The notes under the pieces are model-generated. The model had not been told where the DNA came from. It saw only the letters and a program-made list of their open reading frames with translations, and searched no databases. Source: Epiperipatus broadwayi (Eukaryota > Onychophora > Udeonychophora > Euonychophora > Peripatidae). From it: 64,000 nucleotides of DNA. The stretch is taken from positions 372,001 through 436,000 of the forward strand of contig JAQFVV010006633.1 of NCBI GenBank assembly GCA_028023455.1, written 5' to 3'. Below, piece after piece: positions 47,181 to 61,935 of this stretch (its first letter is position 1; every line of letters begins with the position of its first letter). A program made the position numbers and the translations under genes.

Positions 47181-50100
47181 AATTTACAGCTACATTAAAC
47201 CATATAGATTAAAGAAAATATTACAAATAATGAACCAAAATAAATAAAAAACAATATAAACAAAAATAAGATAATAAATAAAAAGTTAAAAAAAAAAACT
47301 AAATTCAGCATACAGTTGAATATAAGATGAAAATATAATCAATATATGAAAAAGATTACCCTTAGTTTCAGCCCATTAAATATGACAAAACAGTATTCAC
47401 ACGTTGTGGGCCTATGTGATAGTAGATATTAAAATTATCAAGATTAAAATAAACAATAATGACCAAATGGTATTAATGTCAAATGCTAAAAATATGTTAT
47501 GACGAAAATTAAAATGTATTTAAAAATCTACATTAAAGTTGACCCTTATTCAATCTACTATTAATATATTTATTTACATTCTTATATTATCTAATACGTT
47601 TTCAATTCAATTTTTAAAAACTATTTCTCTTTTGTTGCAATGGATGTTACTTTTTTACGTCTGAGTGTTACTGCTGTGATTTTAATCTGAGCATTTCATT
47701 GCTGCATTTTTATTTTCACAGCATTCTTTAACACACCTCACTTTTTGTTTACTTTCTATTAATAACTATTCATTCTTTAAATTGCTTTACAATGTTGAAA
47801 TTTATTAAAGCCCTAAATCTTCTTCTAATTAACATGGATAAAAAAAATAACTGAGAACTATTATTTTATATTTAAGTTAAATGCTAAATGTTATCACATA
47901 TATACTTTTTTACTATTTACGTTTTATTTTTAAAAAAATTAATAAATTAAAAGTTGATCTAACATTCATTTTAAAAATAACTCAACTGTTTCAACTCCTA
48001 ACACAACTAATCAGATGGGTCAACCTAATTGATTCTTAAGATGTCATCAACAAATAAAATAATACTTTTAGACAGATGTGTTTTTCACTAAAATATGAAT
48101 AAAAAGAGGAAAGTGTCACACCACATATAAACACATCAAACAACTTTCGCAGCTGTCAAATAAATTATTAAGTAATTTTAAATTTGTCAAAATAGTCTTA
48201 ATAGGTTTAACCAAATATAAGTAAAAGTGACATTGTTTTAAAAAATGCGATAAAAACATTAAAAAATGCAAAATACATTCTGTATATTAATGAATATGTA
48301 TGCATAAATATATGCCATTTCCATTAATATTTTTACTTACCTATACATTAACCGCTTCGTATATACACAGAGTTACATTCTAGGTTTTAAAAAAAACAAA
48401 CCTAAAAATTTGTAAATCATAAATTTCATGTCATAAATCTCTGTCATTTTTTCACTCCTCCCCCCTCGGAGTACATTTAATCGCTCTCTTTCTCTTTCTC
48501 AAAATTTATTACTATGCTATCTTTTTCTTTTCTGAATTAATCTAATTTTTATTAATTATTTCTGTTGATGTCTTAATCTGAATATTTAAAAATTATGTTG
48601 TATTAAAGATATGTGCATATTTGTTTAATATATATACAAATAATGTATATGTTTAACATTTATATTACTAGCTGCTACTATCCATGGTTTTGTCCACGGA
48701 ATAGCCTGGAAACAAATTCAGCATATTTTAATATATAGTAGGTAATCTTGTACTATTTTGGGTCATTTATTGCCAATCCTAACAAAAACTAAGTATCTTT
48801 CATTATTAATCTATTATAAGTAATGTAAGATGACGGTTATAGAACAATAACCATGCCTTTCTATAATCTCATACACATACGATCACGTAATCAATCAATG
48901 ATAATCAATTAAGCTTATAGCCAAGTTAAAAAGTGAATAATGCTATCTATAAAACATATAATCAATGAATTATCATTGACATTAATTAATTGAAAAAAAA
49001 AAAAAAACTTCAGAAATAGTCTGTGCAAAGAACATACACAGATTTTTGACAAATTATGAATGGACGCTTGACATGAAAACAGCAAATCTTTATTCTGTAT
49101 ATAAATTCTTGTTATTGACTGACCATTTATTATGTCTTAGATTTGCTAAAATAACTGAACTATTATAACACCCTGATTGTATAAATAATTTTTTAATTGA
49201 TATAATTAAAAATATATAATTTAGTGGATGCTGATTAATAAACTATATGAGATATATTTTCATAAAAAATTATAATGAGGTATGTACAATTTATTAAGAT
49301 ATTATTAAATAGTATTTAACCAAAAAGAATAAAGAATAAAAAACAAATAAGAATTTGACATAAAGAGAGAGGCTGAATATCATAGTCACAAACAATTGAC
49401 TAAACTGAGAGATTCTTGCCCCCTTTTATCACACAAAAACTATGTTTGGGAAAGAGTTGAAAAATAGTGTTAATATTTTCTTACGATTTGGGATTAAGGT
49501 AAATATAAAATTGAGAAAAATAACTGCTAATATCCTCTCTTGTTTGTTTAACTGCAAATGCTACCCTGCTTATATATGTATACTTAAGGGTCAAGATTTA
49601 AAATTGATAAGCTAAAAATGCTTAATAAATAATTATAAGAGCCGAATAAGAGATTCAGTAAAAACCTGCAGTGAAATGCATCAGCAAATTAAAATAACCA
49701 TATTATATTTAGACAAAAATAATCAAATCAGATAATGTTTTAATATAACTTTAAAAATTTCAATTTACAATATGAGAATTAGATATTATATACATATATA
49801 AAATAACAAAAACTTACAAACTGTCGTACAATATTTATAATAAAATTAGTAATTAGTATATTGTCAAATTTTATATTTCTTTAAAATATAACAAGTGCTT
49901 TTTAAAAAAAATACAAATATCATTTTCTTTATGTGTTATTTGGAAGTGGAATCATGTGTATAAATTTGTAGGAAAAGCATGTACTTTAAGAATAAAACAA
50001 TATTTCTGCTTTTTGCTGATATTTTATTTATTTAATTATACTGTTTAAATAATTAATTTTACATCCTTAAATAAGCTACACATTTTAATAATAGAATAAT

Positions 50101-53100
50101 AAAAAATAATCTTGAAACCTGTTTTTATCATCCCTTCCCCCAGGTTTTAATAAAAAAAATTTCTAGTTACTCACAAATTTCTTTACTCACTGAAATAAGT
50201 GGTATAGATATTGAAATTTAAATATTTTAATATATTCAATAGATAAGTGATACTCAAACATTTATCATTCACTTTACACAATGTTATAACTATTCATATT
50301 TAATATTGTAATTTGTTTTTAATTATTTTAGGACTTTACAATTTCGATACCAGTGGACCATTATAATTAAATATTAGCAATATTTAAGTTGTAGGGTTCT
50401 TGTAAATACACTTATGTTTTATACATTTTAATTAAGTTTTGTTTCTTAGTTACTATTTAAAATATTTTACAATAGGCAATTAGCAGTTATTTTTATATTC
50501 AAAATTCATAAATAATTATTACTAAAGTCTCTTTTTATTTTTGCCAATCTGTTATTAATATTTCTGTTAAATGAAAATTTTATTTTACATTTTATTACAG
50601 TACTTCTAATAATTAATTAATTAATAGAAATTTGTACAATTAAAGTATTACTAAATAAAATCTTGCATTACATTTTTTTAACACTTTTTTAAATTTTTAG
50701 ATGTTACTTAGATTAAATATTTTTCCTCTTTATTCCAAATATCAAATAATCTCATTAACACAGACTTTTTTAACTAGTCTTGGCGACTACTAATAAGCTA
50801 AAGATCAACAACTGACAAAAAACAAATTGATTCAATTAAATAACAACAATAACAAAAAATATTAATATTGAAAAAAAAAAATCAATATTAAAAAAACACC
50901 CACAATATTTTGTCTTCAAAAATATTATATACAAAAATAATTTTAATAACATAATTTTTCTATCTTAAAAAATAATAGATGCAAAAACAATTTTGAATCT
51001 TACTGTATTATATTCTTTTTTTCATATTAACTTGAGCAGTACAAGTTTTAAATAAAAAATATTTTATGCAAAATCAATTTATCTAACTATTAAATTAAAA
51101 TTCTCAGAATGATACACTTATGCTAAGAATTAAAAAAGAAAAATAATGTACACATAAATATTTTTTACTAAAAATACAAAATTAATTTATTATAAATTCC
51201 TATACATTTGTACTCTGCAGATGTTTAATTATAAAAATATGTTTTCATTAATTAACTTCCAAAGTTAAACTAAAAGAAAAAGTCTTTGGAGAAAAAGCTG
51301 TAAAAAGACATTTTAAAATTCATTTGTTGATTTTAAATCTTTTTATTTCCAAGAACGTTATCTGGAAATCTTTTAAAAGCATTAAAAATTGACAACAAAT
51401 TTATTCAAACTGGAACCCTCAGTAGAAATATGTTTAATAAAAATTTAATTATAAACAGTTGTTAAATTACAATAATTTTTATGATTCTTTAGAAAAAAGC
51501 AAAAGTAATTTCTATTTTTTTCAGACATAAGAAAATAATCAAACACTCATATTTTGAAATAGTACACAAAAAAATATTATGTTACACTATCTTTTTTTTT
51601 TCTTGCATAGAGACAATTTATTTTTAGAGATAAATTGAAAACAGATGATGCATAATTATTACCCACATATGTGACACAATATTGTCTTGATTTGTAATAA
51701 ACTGATTTTATAATATTTTTATAAGCAGAAAACAAAAGTACTGCCATTATTAAAAAGAGTCATTTATCACATCATTTCAAAAATCACTTTAAAAAAAATG
51801 AAGTTATATTACTGACAAATGATTATTTGAATTTTAAATTACATTAAAAAGTATATCATAAAAAAGCAGATTTTAGAGTTTTCCACCACTCCCTCATGAA
51901 ACAGGTTATTTATAATAATTAAATTACAAAAGCAAACCTAAAGACTGTGCAGAGTAGAAATAAAGGTTATAATGCAGCTTAAAAAACTATTAAAGCATTT
52001 AGTGAGATAAATTATGAAAGTCTTCCTTTAGATCCCAAATAGATTATAAAAATAAAAAATAAAATAAATAATGTGTTGTGGTGATACAAGTTGACAAGTA
52101 TACAACATGCACGACAAATAGTGGGCACCACTAGACTAAAGCCTGAAGCCAAACTTACCAGGGACAATCTTGTTCCCCATGTTTAGAAAGTTGGTCAAAT
52201 TTATTTTACTAGCAATCATACATGCCATAATAAACTAATTATTTATGTATACAAACACTGACTGCAGGTACAATTTTTATTAACCCATCTAATATATTGC
52301 AAATACAGTAAATGGATAATTCTTTGTAGTTGTGAAATTTAATAGTTTAAATTTATACCAAATTATAAATAAAAATGTAAGAATTAGTTTTAAATATCTT
52401 TTATTAATTCCACATCATAATAAAATAAAATGAAGTGATTTGATCCACAAACTTAAATCCCCTTTCCACTTAAGATCAATTACAATTAATCATTACTTAA
52501 TACAAATCTTTCTCTAAATAAATACTAAATAAAGAGCAAAATATATAGAAATTCTGAGAGGTATATGTGAATTGTCAGAATAACATTGAGTTAGCAATAT
52601 TAAAAGGGAAATACCAGATACCAATCAATATGAGACAACACCAGGACACAAGTGAGCAAAATTTAATTCATCTAGGCACAGAGATTAAAATAAATGTCAT
52701 TACTAGTCCACCGCTAGTACAAAAGAAGATGGCCTGGATGCAGATAATTAAATGGCATTAAATAATAATATGAAATCTCCCTCAATCAAAGTTTATTTTT
52801 AAAAAAAAATCAAATCTATAAAAGATCCCTAATTCTAATGCTCAAATAAAATAACTAACGTTTAATCTGCCCTACAAAATAGATTGAATGTAACTTCATT
52901 AAATTATATATTGATTAAATAATAATACATGCATGATAAAAACAAAACAATTATATATATATATATATGAGTTGATTTTTGCCATGATCTAATCTGACTA
53001 TTGGAAAGTATGAGTTAATGTACTTTTCTTATAGTACAACTAAATATAATTGATTTGTTAATACCACACTTCTGATATTTATACAACAAATATGTTTCAA

Positions 53101-56100
53101 GTAATTGTAAAATCATATAATAATAATCTTAGGGTTCTTAATATAATAATTTAACTATAATTTGTTTTACAATATTATTGATTAACTGAATGACATCCTA
53201 GTAGACTATAGGAGACATATACTATCCTAAGGTACCATAATAATAATAGTAATAATAATTAAAGAAATATTAAATTTAAATAATACAAGCATAAAACAAG
53301 AAAAATTTGGAAGAACAAACTTTTCATCTAGGAATGACATTTGAATATCCAGAATGAGAAGGGTATATTTTATGAAATTCTGACATTCATCAACTTTAAA
53401 ATTGTCTTCAAAAATAATGTATGTCTTATTTGTATAATAATTAAACACTGTGCAGTCTTAAAAGGAAAACAACTCAAATTAAATGAAATAAACAGTTTTA
53501 TTGCAACTTTGCATTCAAATTTTGGATCTGTAATTTAAAAAAAAAAAAAAAAATACTGTATGTCTGATTTGAATAAATATTTTTATAATATAATGACTAA
53601 TTAATGACCCAAAAAATCACATAGAGACAAAGACTCAAATTTAATAACAATAAACCAAATTTATTAACAGTTGAAATCAGTTCCACTTTACATAAAAATT
53701 AACATCACAAAATTTTACATAAAGGTCATCTGCAAACATAGGTGCTGTTATACATGATGCATTTATAATAAAAAATAATAATCACCTATCCACTTGCAAA
53801 TCAAACTATTATTTACAAACTTTTGCATAGTTGTTAACAATAGTTCGTTAATTTTGGCTAAACATTATTTAATTATCTTAAAAACATGTTTTAAAATACA
53901 AATAATTTTCTATCCTATTTACTCACTTCTAAACATAATATTAATATTATTATATATAGAATAACCATTTGCTAAGGCTTTTTAAAAATATCATTTAAAA
54001 TAATAACTAAGATATACTTTTAAAAGTCCAACAGGTTATTGATAATCACATTAACTAATAATTTTTTAACTATAGAGTTACTAATACAAGTAGAAATTTA
54101 ATCCATAATTGGTATCTGGCTAAATATTTTAAGCAGATTGTCATTGTAATACTAACCGTTATACAAGACATAATTTAAGAAAAATGCTATCTGGCGTTTT
54201 GTTAATTTCATAACACTAAGATGGTAAAACCTTTCAGAAGCTACATTTACACCACACTCCAATTTTGCCTAAATTACTTAAACATTTAATTGTCTTACTG
54301 ATATATCAATGAACTATGTCTGGATGGTGGTGATGAGCATAACACATATGTGTATTCTTATTATGCTATTATAATCAATAATCCATAAACATTAATTTAC
54401 AAAAATATATTTGTTGGCTTTATTGTAAACTGCTAGGAAGGCATAACAGTACAATACATACATTAATTACTTTCTTATACACACTGAGTTTAAAAATGTC
54501 CCTGAAGTGACTAGACACTTCAAATACTAACTTATCAATTGCCATAACACTTTTAAAACATATATTGACTTAACCTACATAGTGGAATATAAATAAGATA
54601 TCTTCATGAGGGAGAGACTTCTCAGAGCTACAACTATTATATTGGGAAATAATCAATGGCATATTCCAGCACATCTTCTCTAAGGTAAATATATGTGTGG
54701 ACATGGTCTTAGCACATAAAAATTGGAATATAAACCACAGAAATTTCTATCTAAGGATCCAGTTACACTTGGTAAGCAAAAAGGACAACAATATAATATC
54801 TGAATAAAATTCTTTCATGAACAAAATATCTACTATTGGGGAGAGCAATTCTCAATCCTCCAAGGTACAACATAATTAGCATACAACAATAATAAAGCAA
54901 AAGTCATCCCTACAACTATTAAAAATGGGAATAACACCTACTCTTGACATACTATGTCAAGATAAAAACATCACTTAACACGAGAAATAATTATTTATAC
55001 TTATAATTCAGTCATGAGATAATGTACAAAACCAACAAATTAATACAAGTCAAAGTGACTTTAAAAATACGTTAATTAGCAAAATAAATTTTGCAAATAA
55101 TAAGAAATACACATTTAACTAATAGCAGCATACTATTTTGAAAATAAAATGGATGTAATGGGCAAATGCAAAAATATTAAATATAATAAATATAAAACAT
55201 ATTGCCTTATTAATAACCATATCATAAAATTACTACATTAGTTAAAACCTTTGTGAGCTTCTTATAAATATTAGGTTCTAGCTGTTTACTCATAAGTAAA
55301 TAAAAACTACATACTAATAAAATACTAGTGAATGTAAAAAATATACATTTCTTTACCTGGACATCTATATCAAAATAATTTATCTTAATCCAAAATAACA
55401 TAAATTAAATAAATTTTACCTTAACCAATACAAGAACATAACACATAGACTTTACATTATTAATAATAATACTTTTGCATAATAATAAAATATATATAGA
55501 AATTTGAACAAAAAAAGTACAGTAATTATAAAGAAAAGTGGAAAATTCCATCTTTATTAATTAACATTGTGATAGCATGTTCAGAGAAGTGGCCTCACTG
55601 AATGTTGATTCCTGAAACAAATAAATAAAAGTTTTTGCAAGCCATAGTTTTGATTGACTAAAAAATATAATCACATTTTTTCTAATATTTATTTGGTAAA
55701 TTTGAAAGAGAGTGAGTGATTTGATCATACTACACACATTAACCTATTATACTTACAATATAAATAGTTTAGACCCTCCTTAGTAGCCAGTATCTATATA
55801 AAGAAAAAATTTTCATGATGAAAAAACTATGACCTCATAAAATATATATGTGTGTGTCAGTCAATTAGATACTTTCCGGTTTTTTCTACTATTTTTGTCA
55901 ATTTATATGTTGGTTTTTATGTATAATCAATAAACAAAATATTTTAATAATGTTATGTTTTTAATTCATGTTATTTTACATTATGTTTTATTTGCATAAT
56001 GAGCATGTAAATGAAGTAAAGTTATATCTTTTCAAATTCTCTATTTCTTTGATTTTCTGACAAGTACCTTGCATTCTTTTTTGAATTAAGAATAATGAAA

Positions 56101-57380
56101 ATTGAGTTCTTTCTTTGTTAGATGATGTTATACAAGTGATTATCTAAAAATTAAAAAGGATAATTGGTAGTTTGTAGATGAGTTTGAAAAATTGTTTATG
56201 TATATCTATTTATCACAGAAACCTAGATATTAGAATAATAAGTTTTCATTACTTTTGTCACTACTTATAATCGCTGATCAAAATTATATTCAAGCTGCCA
56301 CAACATTAATTCAACATCCTATGACCACTTCCAGTTAGTATGTCAAGAAATATAGTATGGAAAAAAATTACAACCTAGTCTATAAAGAATAATAGTCACA
56401 ATATATTTAATAATTGTTTATAAATAACACAATGTAATTCTTACAAATTCGTTATAATCGAGTTATTATGAAACGTTAATAATTGAAATTAAAATGTTTT
56501 AAATGCACTGAACAAGATTTTAGATTACTATCAGAATCATAGTGCTTAACATTTTATTTTAAAGTATTAAACAAGCTTTTATTAACATACATGTTGTATG
56601 TATTATTTATATTACATTTTTCCGAGAAACTTTAAAAAGATTGGAGTTATACAATATATACTTTATATCTGCTAAATGTGAATAATAAATGTACCAGAAA
56701 GAATGAAGAACTAAAAAAATATTACATAAATTTACAAAATGTTATTGAACACATCAAACAACATTTTACAATTTACATAGGAGTCTTTAAATTAGAAACT
56801 TATTGAAAGATGAAAATCCTTGAGGTATGTTTGGTTATAGAAACATAAATGAAAGAAAATGCAAATGTGATATTTTATATTAGCAACTGTTCTTTGATTT
56901 TAAATATTAAGTAGATATAGATGCAAACAAATAAATATACAGCAGAATTGGGTTATAATTTGACTTGTAGAAAATTTATATTACAAGACTAATGTTATCA
57001 ATAGATTTAACACAGAATCAATAATTGATAGTGAGATATAAGATAAATATTAATGCAAACTTAACAAGACAAAACTCAATCAGAAACATATATATGATTG
57101 ATATTCCCAATCTTAAAAACATTCTAATAAATTTAAATTACACTTTGTGTATCATTTAAAAATATCAACAGTTTTGAAGATAGATTTGGCTAAAATAAAA
57201 CAAAAAAAAAACAAAACAAAGAAAAACAAAAGCAACACAGGTATTATGCAAAAAAATAATAATAATTTACCAATAATTTGCAGCTGAGCAAAACAATATA
57301 TAAAGAAAAGAAGTAATATAAAAATCTTTACAAAAACAACCCATTAAATAAAAATTGATTAGCTGAAATTCTGTAAAATT
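47181..57380. other. About 10 kb of AT-rich DNA with almost no features
   Basis: The most uniform A/T-rich stretch of the window: A and T homopolymers, TAAT-type words, short chance frames (52,567-52,761; 53,227-53,538). A perfect short palindrome, CTTGACATACTATGTCAAG, lies at 54,943-54,961. Slightly less AT-rich DNA at 54,590-54,960 is not recognisable. Confidence 0.6.
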
Positions 57381-57399
57381 CAACAAAAAGACTTAATAT

Positions 57400-59110
57400 A
57401 AAAAAAATAAAACAATGCATTGGCAATGAAAGCTATAAAAGAAAATAAAAATCTCAAAATTAAAAAAAAAAAGGATAACATCATAAAATGTATAGATGAA
57501 TTCAATAAAAAATTCTGTAGTAATAAAAAATAAGAAAATAAAGTAACCAGGGCAATCGTTTTGACTTCTGAATTATCAAGCATATTAATGAAGAAATTAG
57601 GTGTGCAATTAAATCTAAGAAGAAGAGAAAAGTTTCAGGAAATGATGGATTTATCATTGATACTGAAAAAAAAACAAATGAAAAAATAGAGAAAAGCAGG
57701 TACAAGCATAGAGAACTTGTAAGCTAAGCTATTTACAAAATGTCTAAACAATAAATGATATCATATGATTGGAAGAATGCAGTAGTAATATTGAGATTTA
57801 AGAAAAGAAAAAGAAAGATCTTAAAATTATAGACCTATCAATCCCCTATGAGTCTTATATAAGAATGCTATTAAGATAATTGCAATAATTTAAAGTGAAC
57901 TTTGAATTGAAACCAACTAAAATCTGGATTCAAAAGTAGTTTTAGAACAGTGAATCACATCTAAGTATTAAAAGATTTATAGAAAAGACTAATGAATATA
58001 AATTGCCATTAGGCTTTGGATTTGTAAGTTATAAAAAGGCATTTGATTCTATAATCATTTTAACAGTAGGTAATGCTTTATAAAATTTAGAAACAAAATG
58101 CAATAACAGTAACTGGATTACATAATGATACTATGACAATTAATATTAATAAAAATATATGGCAGGATGATTCCATGTCTTCTAAGTATTTTGCGAAATT
58201 AAAATGAAAACAAAAAAAAAAAAATGTACAAAAGATCATTTAAGTCATCTACATTTTACAAATAATGATTCATAGCTTCAGGAAATGTAAAAGTTATTAC
58301 ATAAAATGAAGAAAGTAAAATTAAAATACGCACTAAAAAGAATTTAATAATATTGAATGGTTTGTTACATAAGAAAAATAAGATAATTATAAATTAAAAG
58401 CAGATAATAACTATAAATATCTTAGTTATATTTTTAAATAGATGAAAATTAATTATAAAATCAAACATATATGGAAAACTTTTAACAGACAAAAACTTTA
58501 ATTTAAAAGAAAATATATCTACTTAATGAATAATACATGCCACTCTCATGCAAGAAAGGTACTGGTTTCTATTCACTTTTAACACCTTGTGGAGAAGGAT
58601 AATTATAAATATATGGTCAAAAAAGTGAAAAAAATGTGTAATCACAAACATGCACATTTCATGCTGAATCAGCATTCATTAGTTAGCCCAGATCATTCTC
58701 TTATATGTATCTTATTTATTGTTCAGAAAATATAGTTATATATCTGGAAAAAAAAAGACTTTAATAGATGTGTTTTTCATTTCTTGTATAGGAATATGAT
58801 TTGAATGTTTACCAGAAAAGCAATACAAAAACTTCAGACTATCTAACAAGTTTATTGGGAGTAATAACAAGAGATTAAAAGTGAAATACTTGGGTGAGAG
58901 AACAAATAGGTATAATTGACATCACTGAAAGAATTAAGAGTAAAATAGAGATGGATTGGATATATTGTTAAAGGAAATGATATTAGATAGAGAGTTGAAG
59001 TCTTAAACATGATCCCGAGTAGAATCAGAAAGAGACTGTATGTGAGATTGTTGGATGAGATAAGAAAGATTACTGTGTGTTATGTGGAAGGAGAGGTTGT
59101 GGGTCATATA
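57400..59110 (+). pseudogene. Decayed RTE-like LINE reverse transcriptase
   Basis: Many stops and frameshifts, but RT landmarks appear in order. EEIRCAIKSKKKRKVSGNDG (57,590-57,650) is the finger region (EI..AI..MK..KA.G.DG). DWKNAVVILRFKK (about 57,768-57,806) then follows, and GFKSSFRTVNHI near 57,930. Motif A is GFGFVSYKKAFDSI (about 58,012-58,053). IWQDDSMSSKYFA (about 58,155-58,196) matches RQGD..SP.LF. Motif C is LSHLHFTNNDS (58,240-58,272; normally FADD). NYKYLSYIF (about 58,410) matches the YLG block. ERIKSKIEMDW (about 58,930) and VRLLDEIRKI (59,040-59,072) match the C-terminus of the fragment at 26 kb. Catalytic aspartates of motif C are lost. No endonuclease part is visible. The small minus frames at 57,380-57,705 are shadows. 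Confidence 0.8.
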
Positions 59111-59278
59111 TAAACTATAAACAATACATTTACACCAACTTAATTCATCAGACTTAAAAGTTTTCAATTTTACTTTAACAATGTTGTTCATGAATCATAT
59201 TATTTTTACTAAATTCAGAATCATTGCCTTTAAACCTGTTACTGTGTATTTTTCAGAAAATTATGATGTTATATATTT
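59111..59278. other. AT-rich DNA
   Basis: Short spacer between the LINE relic and the direct repeats; nothing recognisable. Confidence 0.5.
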
Positions 59279-59361
59279 AAGTAAGCATTTATTTTTATAG
59301 CGTCTGCATATAATTGTAATTTACATTCATATCGGCAATTCAAACCAATTGTGCAAACGCT
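59279..59361 (+). repeat. Direct repeat with internal hairpin, copy 1
   Basis: 83 bp starting AAGTAAGCATTTATTTTTATAG; its last 65 bp can fold (AGCGTCTGCATATAATTG against CAATTGTGCAAACGCT). It differs from copy 2 at two positions. Confidence 0.85.
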
Positions 59362-59614
59362 TTGCGAGTGTTAAATAATAAATGAATGCCTTCTGATCAA
59401 TACAAGATATAGAATTTATGTAGGAATAAAAAGGATCCTCTTATTCCTACGACTCAAATATTTATATATGAGCAAATCTGAAGTACTTGCACAGAAGGCG
59501 TGACGATAGAACGGTCACTTTTAGATCACCATATACAAAGTCTGAACGAATGACGCGATGAAATTTCCTAGAATTTACTAAACGTCATTCAAACTGAAAC
59601 TTAATAATATATAT
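59362..59614 (+). mobile_element. Segment bracketed by 83 bp direct repeats
   Basis: About 253 bp, GC-richer than the surroundings (AGGCGTGACGATAGAACGG, GAATGACGCGATG). With the flanking repeats it has the layout of a very small terminal-repeat element (TRIM-like) or a tandem duplication of a hairpin repeat. No TG...CA ends are evident at the repeat borders, so the class is open. Confidence 0.4.
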
Positions 59615-59697
59615 AAGTAAGCATTTATTTTTATAGCGTCTGCATATAATTGTAACTTACATTCATATCGGCAATTCAAAACAATTGTGCAAACGCT
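59615..59697 (+). repeat. Direct repeat with internal hairpin, copy 2
   Basis: Second copy of the 83 bp repeat, 336 bp downstream of the first, preceded by ATATATA. 81 of 83 positions agree. Confidence 0.85.
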
Positions 59698-61780
59698 ATA
59701 CCATTATAACAGCAGAACACATAATTATTTATTTTTGTGTTTTAGATAGTAAAAAATCAAAATAGGTATAGCTTCAATTAATAAATGTTTACCGTGATCA
59801 TATATATATACACATACATTTTTCTTTAAATAAATGTCAAAAAAAGAAAGAAAATATATAAATGTTAATATTTATATATCAAATTCAAAATACGTTTTAG
59901 ATGATCAAATAAGATAATAAGGCGTGTAATTTTCTGATTCGACATCATAGCAACAGCAGTTCAAAGTGACAGTAATGAATCTATTAAATGAATATGAATT
60001 AAAAATATTTTCAAATTTGTTATTTTGACATGCAATTCAGAATAAAATATTACATAAATAATTAATTATTTAAATTTGTTTTTTATATGCAGAGACATGA
60101 TACGTAATATTCATCACATATGTCCTAAGATAGAAAATTGAAAAATTATTGCAGTTATTTATATTAATAAAAATACTACAAATATTTATAAAAAGACCAA
60201 TATTTATTATTATCTAGAATAATTATTTATGACATCATAGAATCTGGAAAACATGAAAAGTGATTTGAAAAATCATTCTGATGAAGAATATTCCTATTAT
60301 TTTCCTCAAATTTTTAAGAATTTAAAAGTTCAAGTAATTAATTGATTAACTAATAAATTAACATGACATAAAAAGCAATTTTTATCAGGTCCAGTTTATC
60401 CTCTACTCTCAATACTAAAACATATTTATGAGCAACCAAATTTAGAAATAATTCCTCAGTTAGCTAATAATAGTAACTTCTATTTAAACATTTTGTAATA
60501 TAAACATCAAGAAAGATGAATAAACAACATGCAAAAATAAAACTAAACCAATATTTAAAACATCTAACATTTTTAATTTTTTTAAAATACTAACATCAAT
60601 CATAAGCTAACTATAGGATAGTGACATTGTTCCTTGACTTCAAGTGCCTAAAATTTTAAGTCATCAATTTAATTAGCAAATAAAAAATATAAAAACAGTA
60701 AAAATTATATCCCTCTTCCAGAAAAAAAATAAAAACTTGCATTTGATGTTTAATTACTTTATTTGCATTTTGTATTGTTGATATTAGATTTCAAGAATAC
60801 CATAAAACTATATGACTAATAATGTAAGTTAGATAAATCAGCAATGCCCAATTATAATTTTTTTTCTTAAAGTGTTTAATTTCAGCTATATTTAGAAAAT
60901 AAAATCACACTTTGGTGGTATTCTTTCCTTTCACTGATTATTATAATAACTTGCCCTAAATGCTCTATTATACAAAAAACTATCAACATGTTCACATTAT
61001 TTATTGAGTATGTTATATTCAAATGCTTTTATTTAAGTAAGAATATCTATTTGTTGGTTGGTATGTCTGTGAACTTTTGAATAATTTTTACTATCTAATT
61101 TAGAAACAAATTTTAAAATTGAGATTTAATGGATTTAAATTCAATATAATTGATTCAACATTGGTACATAAGTAAGAAATACCAATCAAATCCATATGAA
61201 ACACTAATCTTTTAGATAGTTTACATAGTTTCTTAGATATGGAACAGAGGTTTTAAAAATTCTTCTTAGAATATGTTTTAAGTACGGCTTGCAAGAGAGA
61301 GTGGCATAATTTTTTTTTTTGCTTTCAATTTAAAGTTATAATAACATTTTAAAGTTGATGTTTAATAGATTTAAGTTGAATATAATTTGTTAAAATTTTG
61401 TACATGTTTAAAAAATTTCTACCAAAGTGATAGACTACAATAATATTTTAGATAGATATGAAAGAGCTGGGTGGGAAAAGGGAGTTTTGAATATTTTATT
61501 ATCAAATTAAAAAAATGTTCTTAAAAATTCAATGTTTTTTATTTATGTTAATATAAGAAAATTAGTTTACAATATAGTTTTGTTAAGAATTTCATATCTA
61601 GTATATAATACTATGAGATGGAAAAACAGCTGTTGCTATATAGTTAAAATTCATAGATGTAAGGTTTTTATTTTTTATTTACTTTTTTTTTTTTGGATAG
61701 CATATAATTGAAATGATGCATATTGATACTGTAGTAGCAGAAAAAACAACAACCATGTATTAGTCAAAACATGTTGATCC
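59698..61780. other. AT-rich intergenic DNA, no gene seen
   Basis: Featureless apart from homopolymer runs. Confidence 0.55.
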
Positions 61781-61935
61781 ATCTAACATGAGCTGAAACT
61801 CATAAAATGTACTTCAAACCCAGTCAAGCCTGAGATTTAGATCAGGGACCAACCAGGATTTAAACCATTTTCCAAGTCCCAAATCAAATACCTAATGAAT
61901 GACATATAATGATGGCACGAGAATTTATTCTAAAG
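61781..61935 (-). repeat. Possible SINE fragment
   Basis: On the minus strand AATGGTTTAAATCCTGGTTGG (about 61,850-61,870) resembles a Pol III box B (GGTTTAAATCC) in a locally less AT-rich block. No box A is evident. Confidence 0.3.

Noticed and set aside
60270-60310. CTGATGAAGAATATTCC on the plus strand
   Set aside because: Hammerhead-like start without the GAAA element or helix III.
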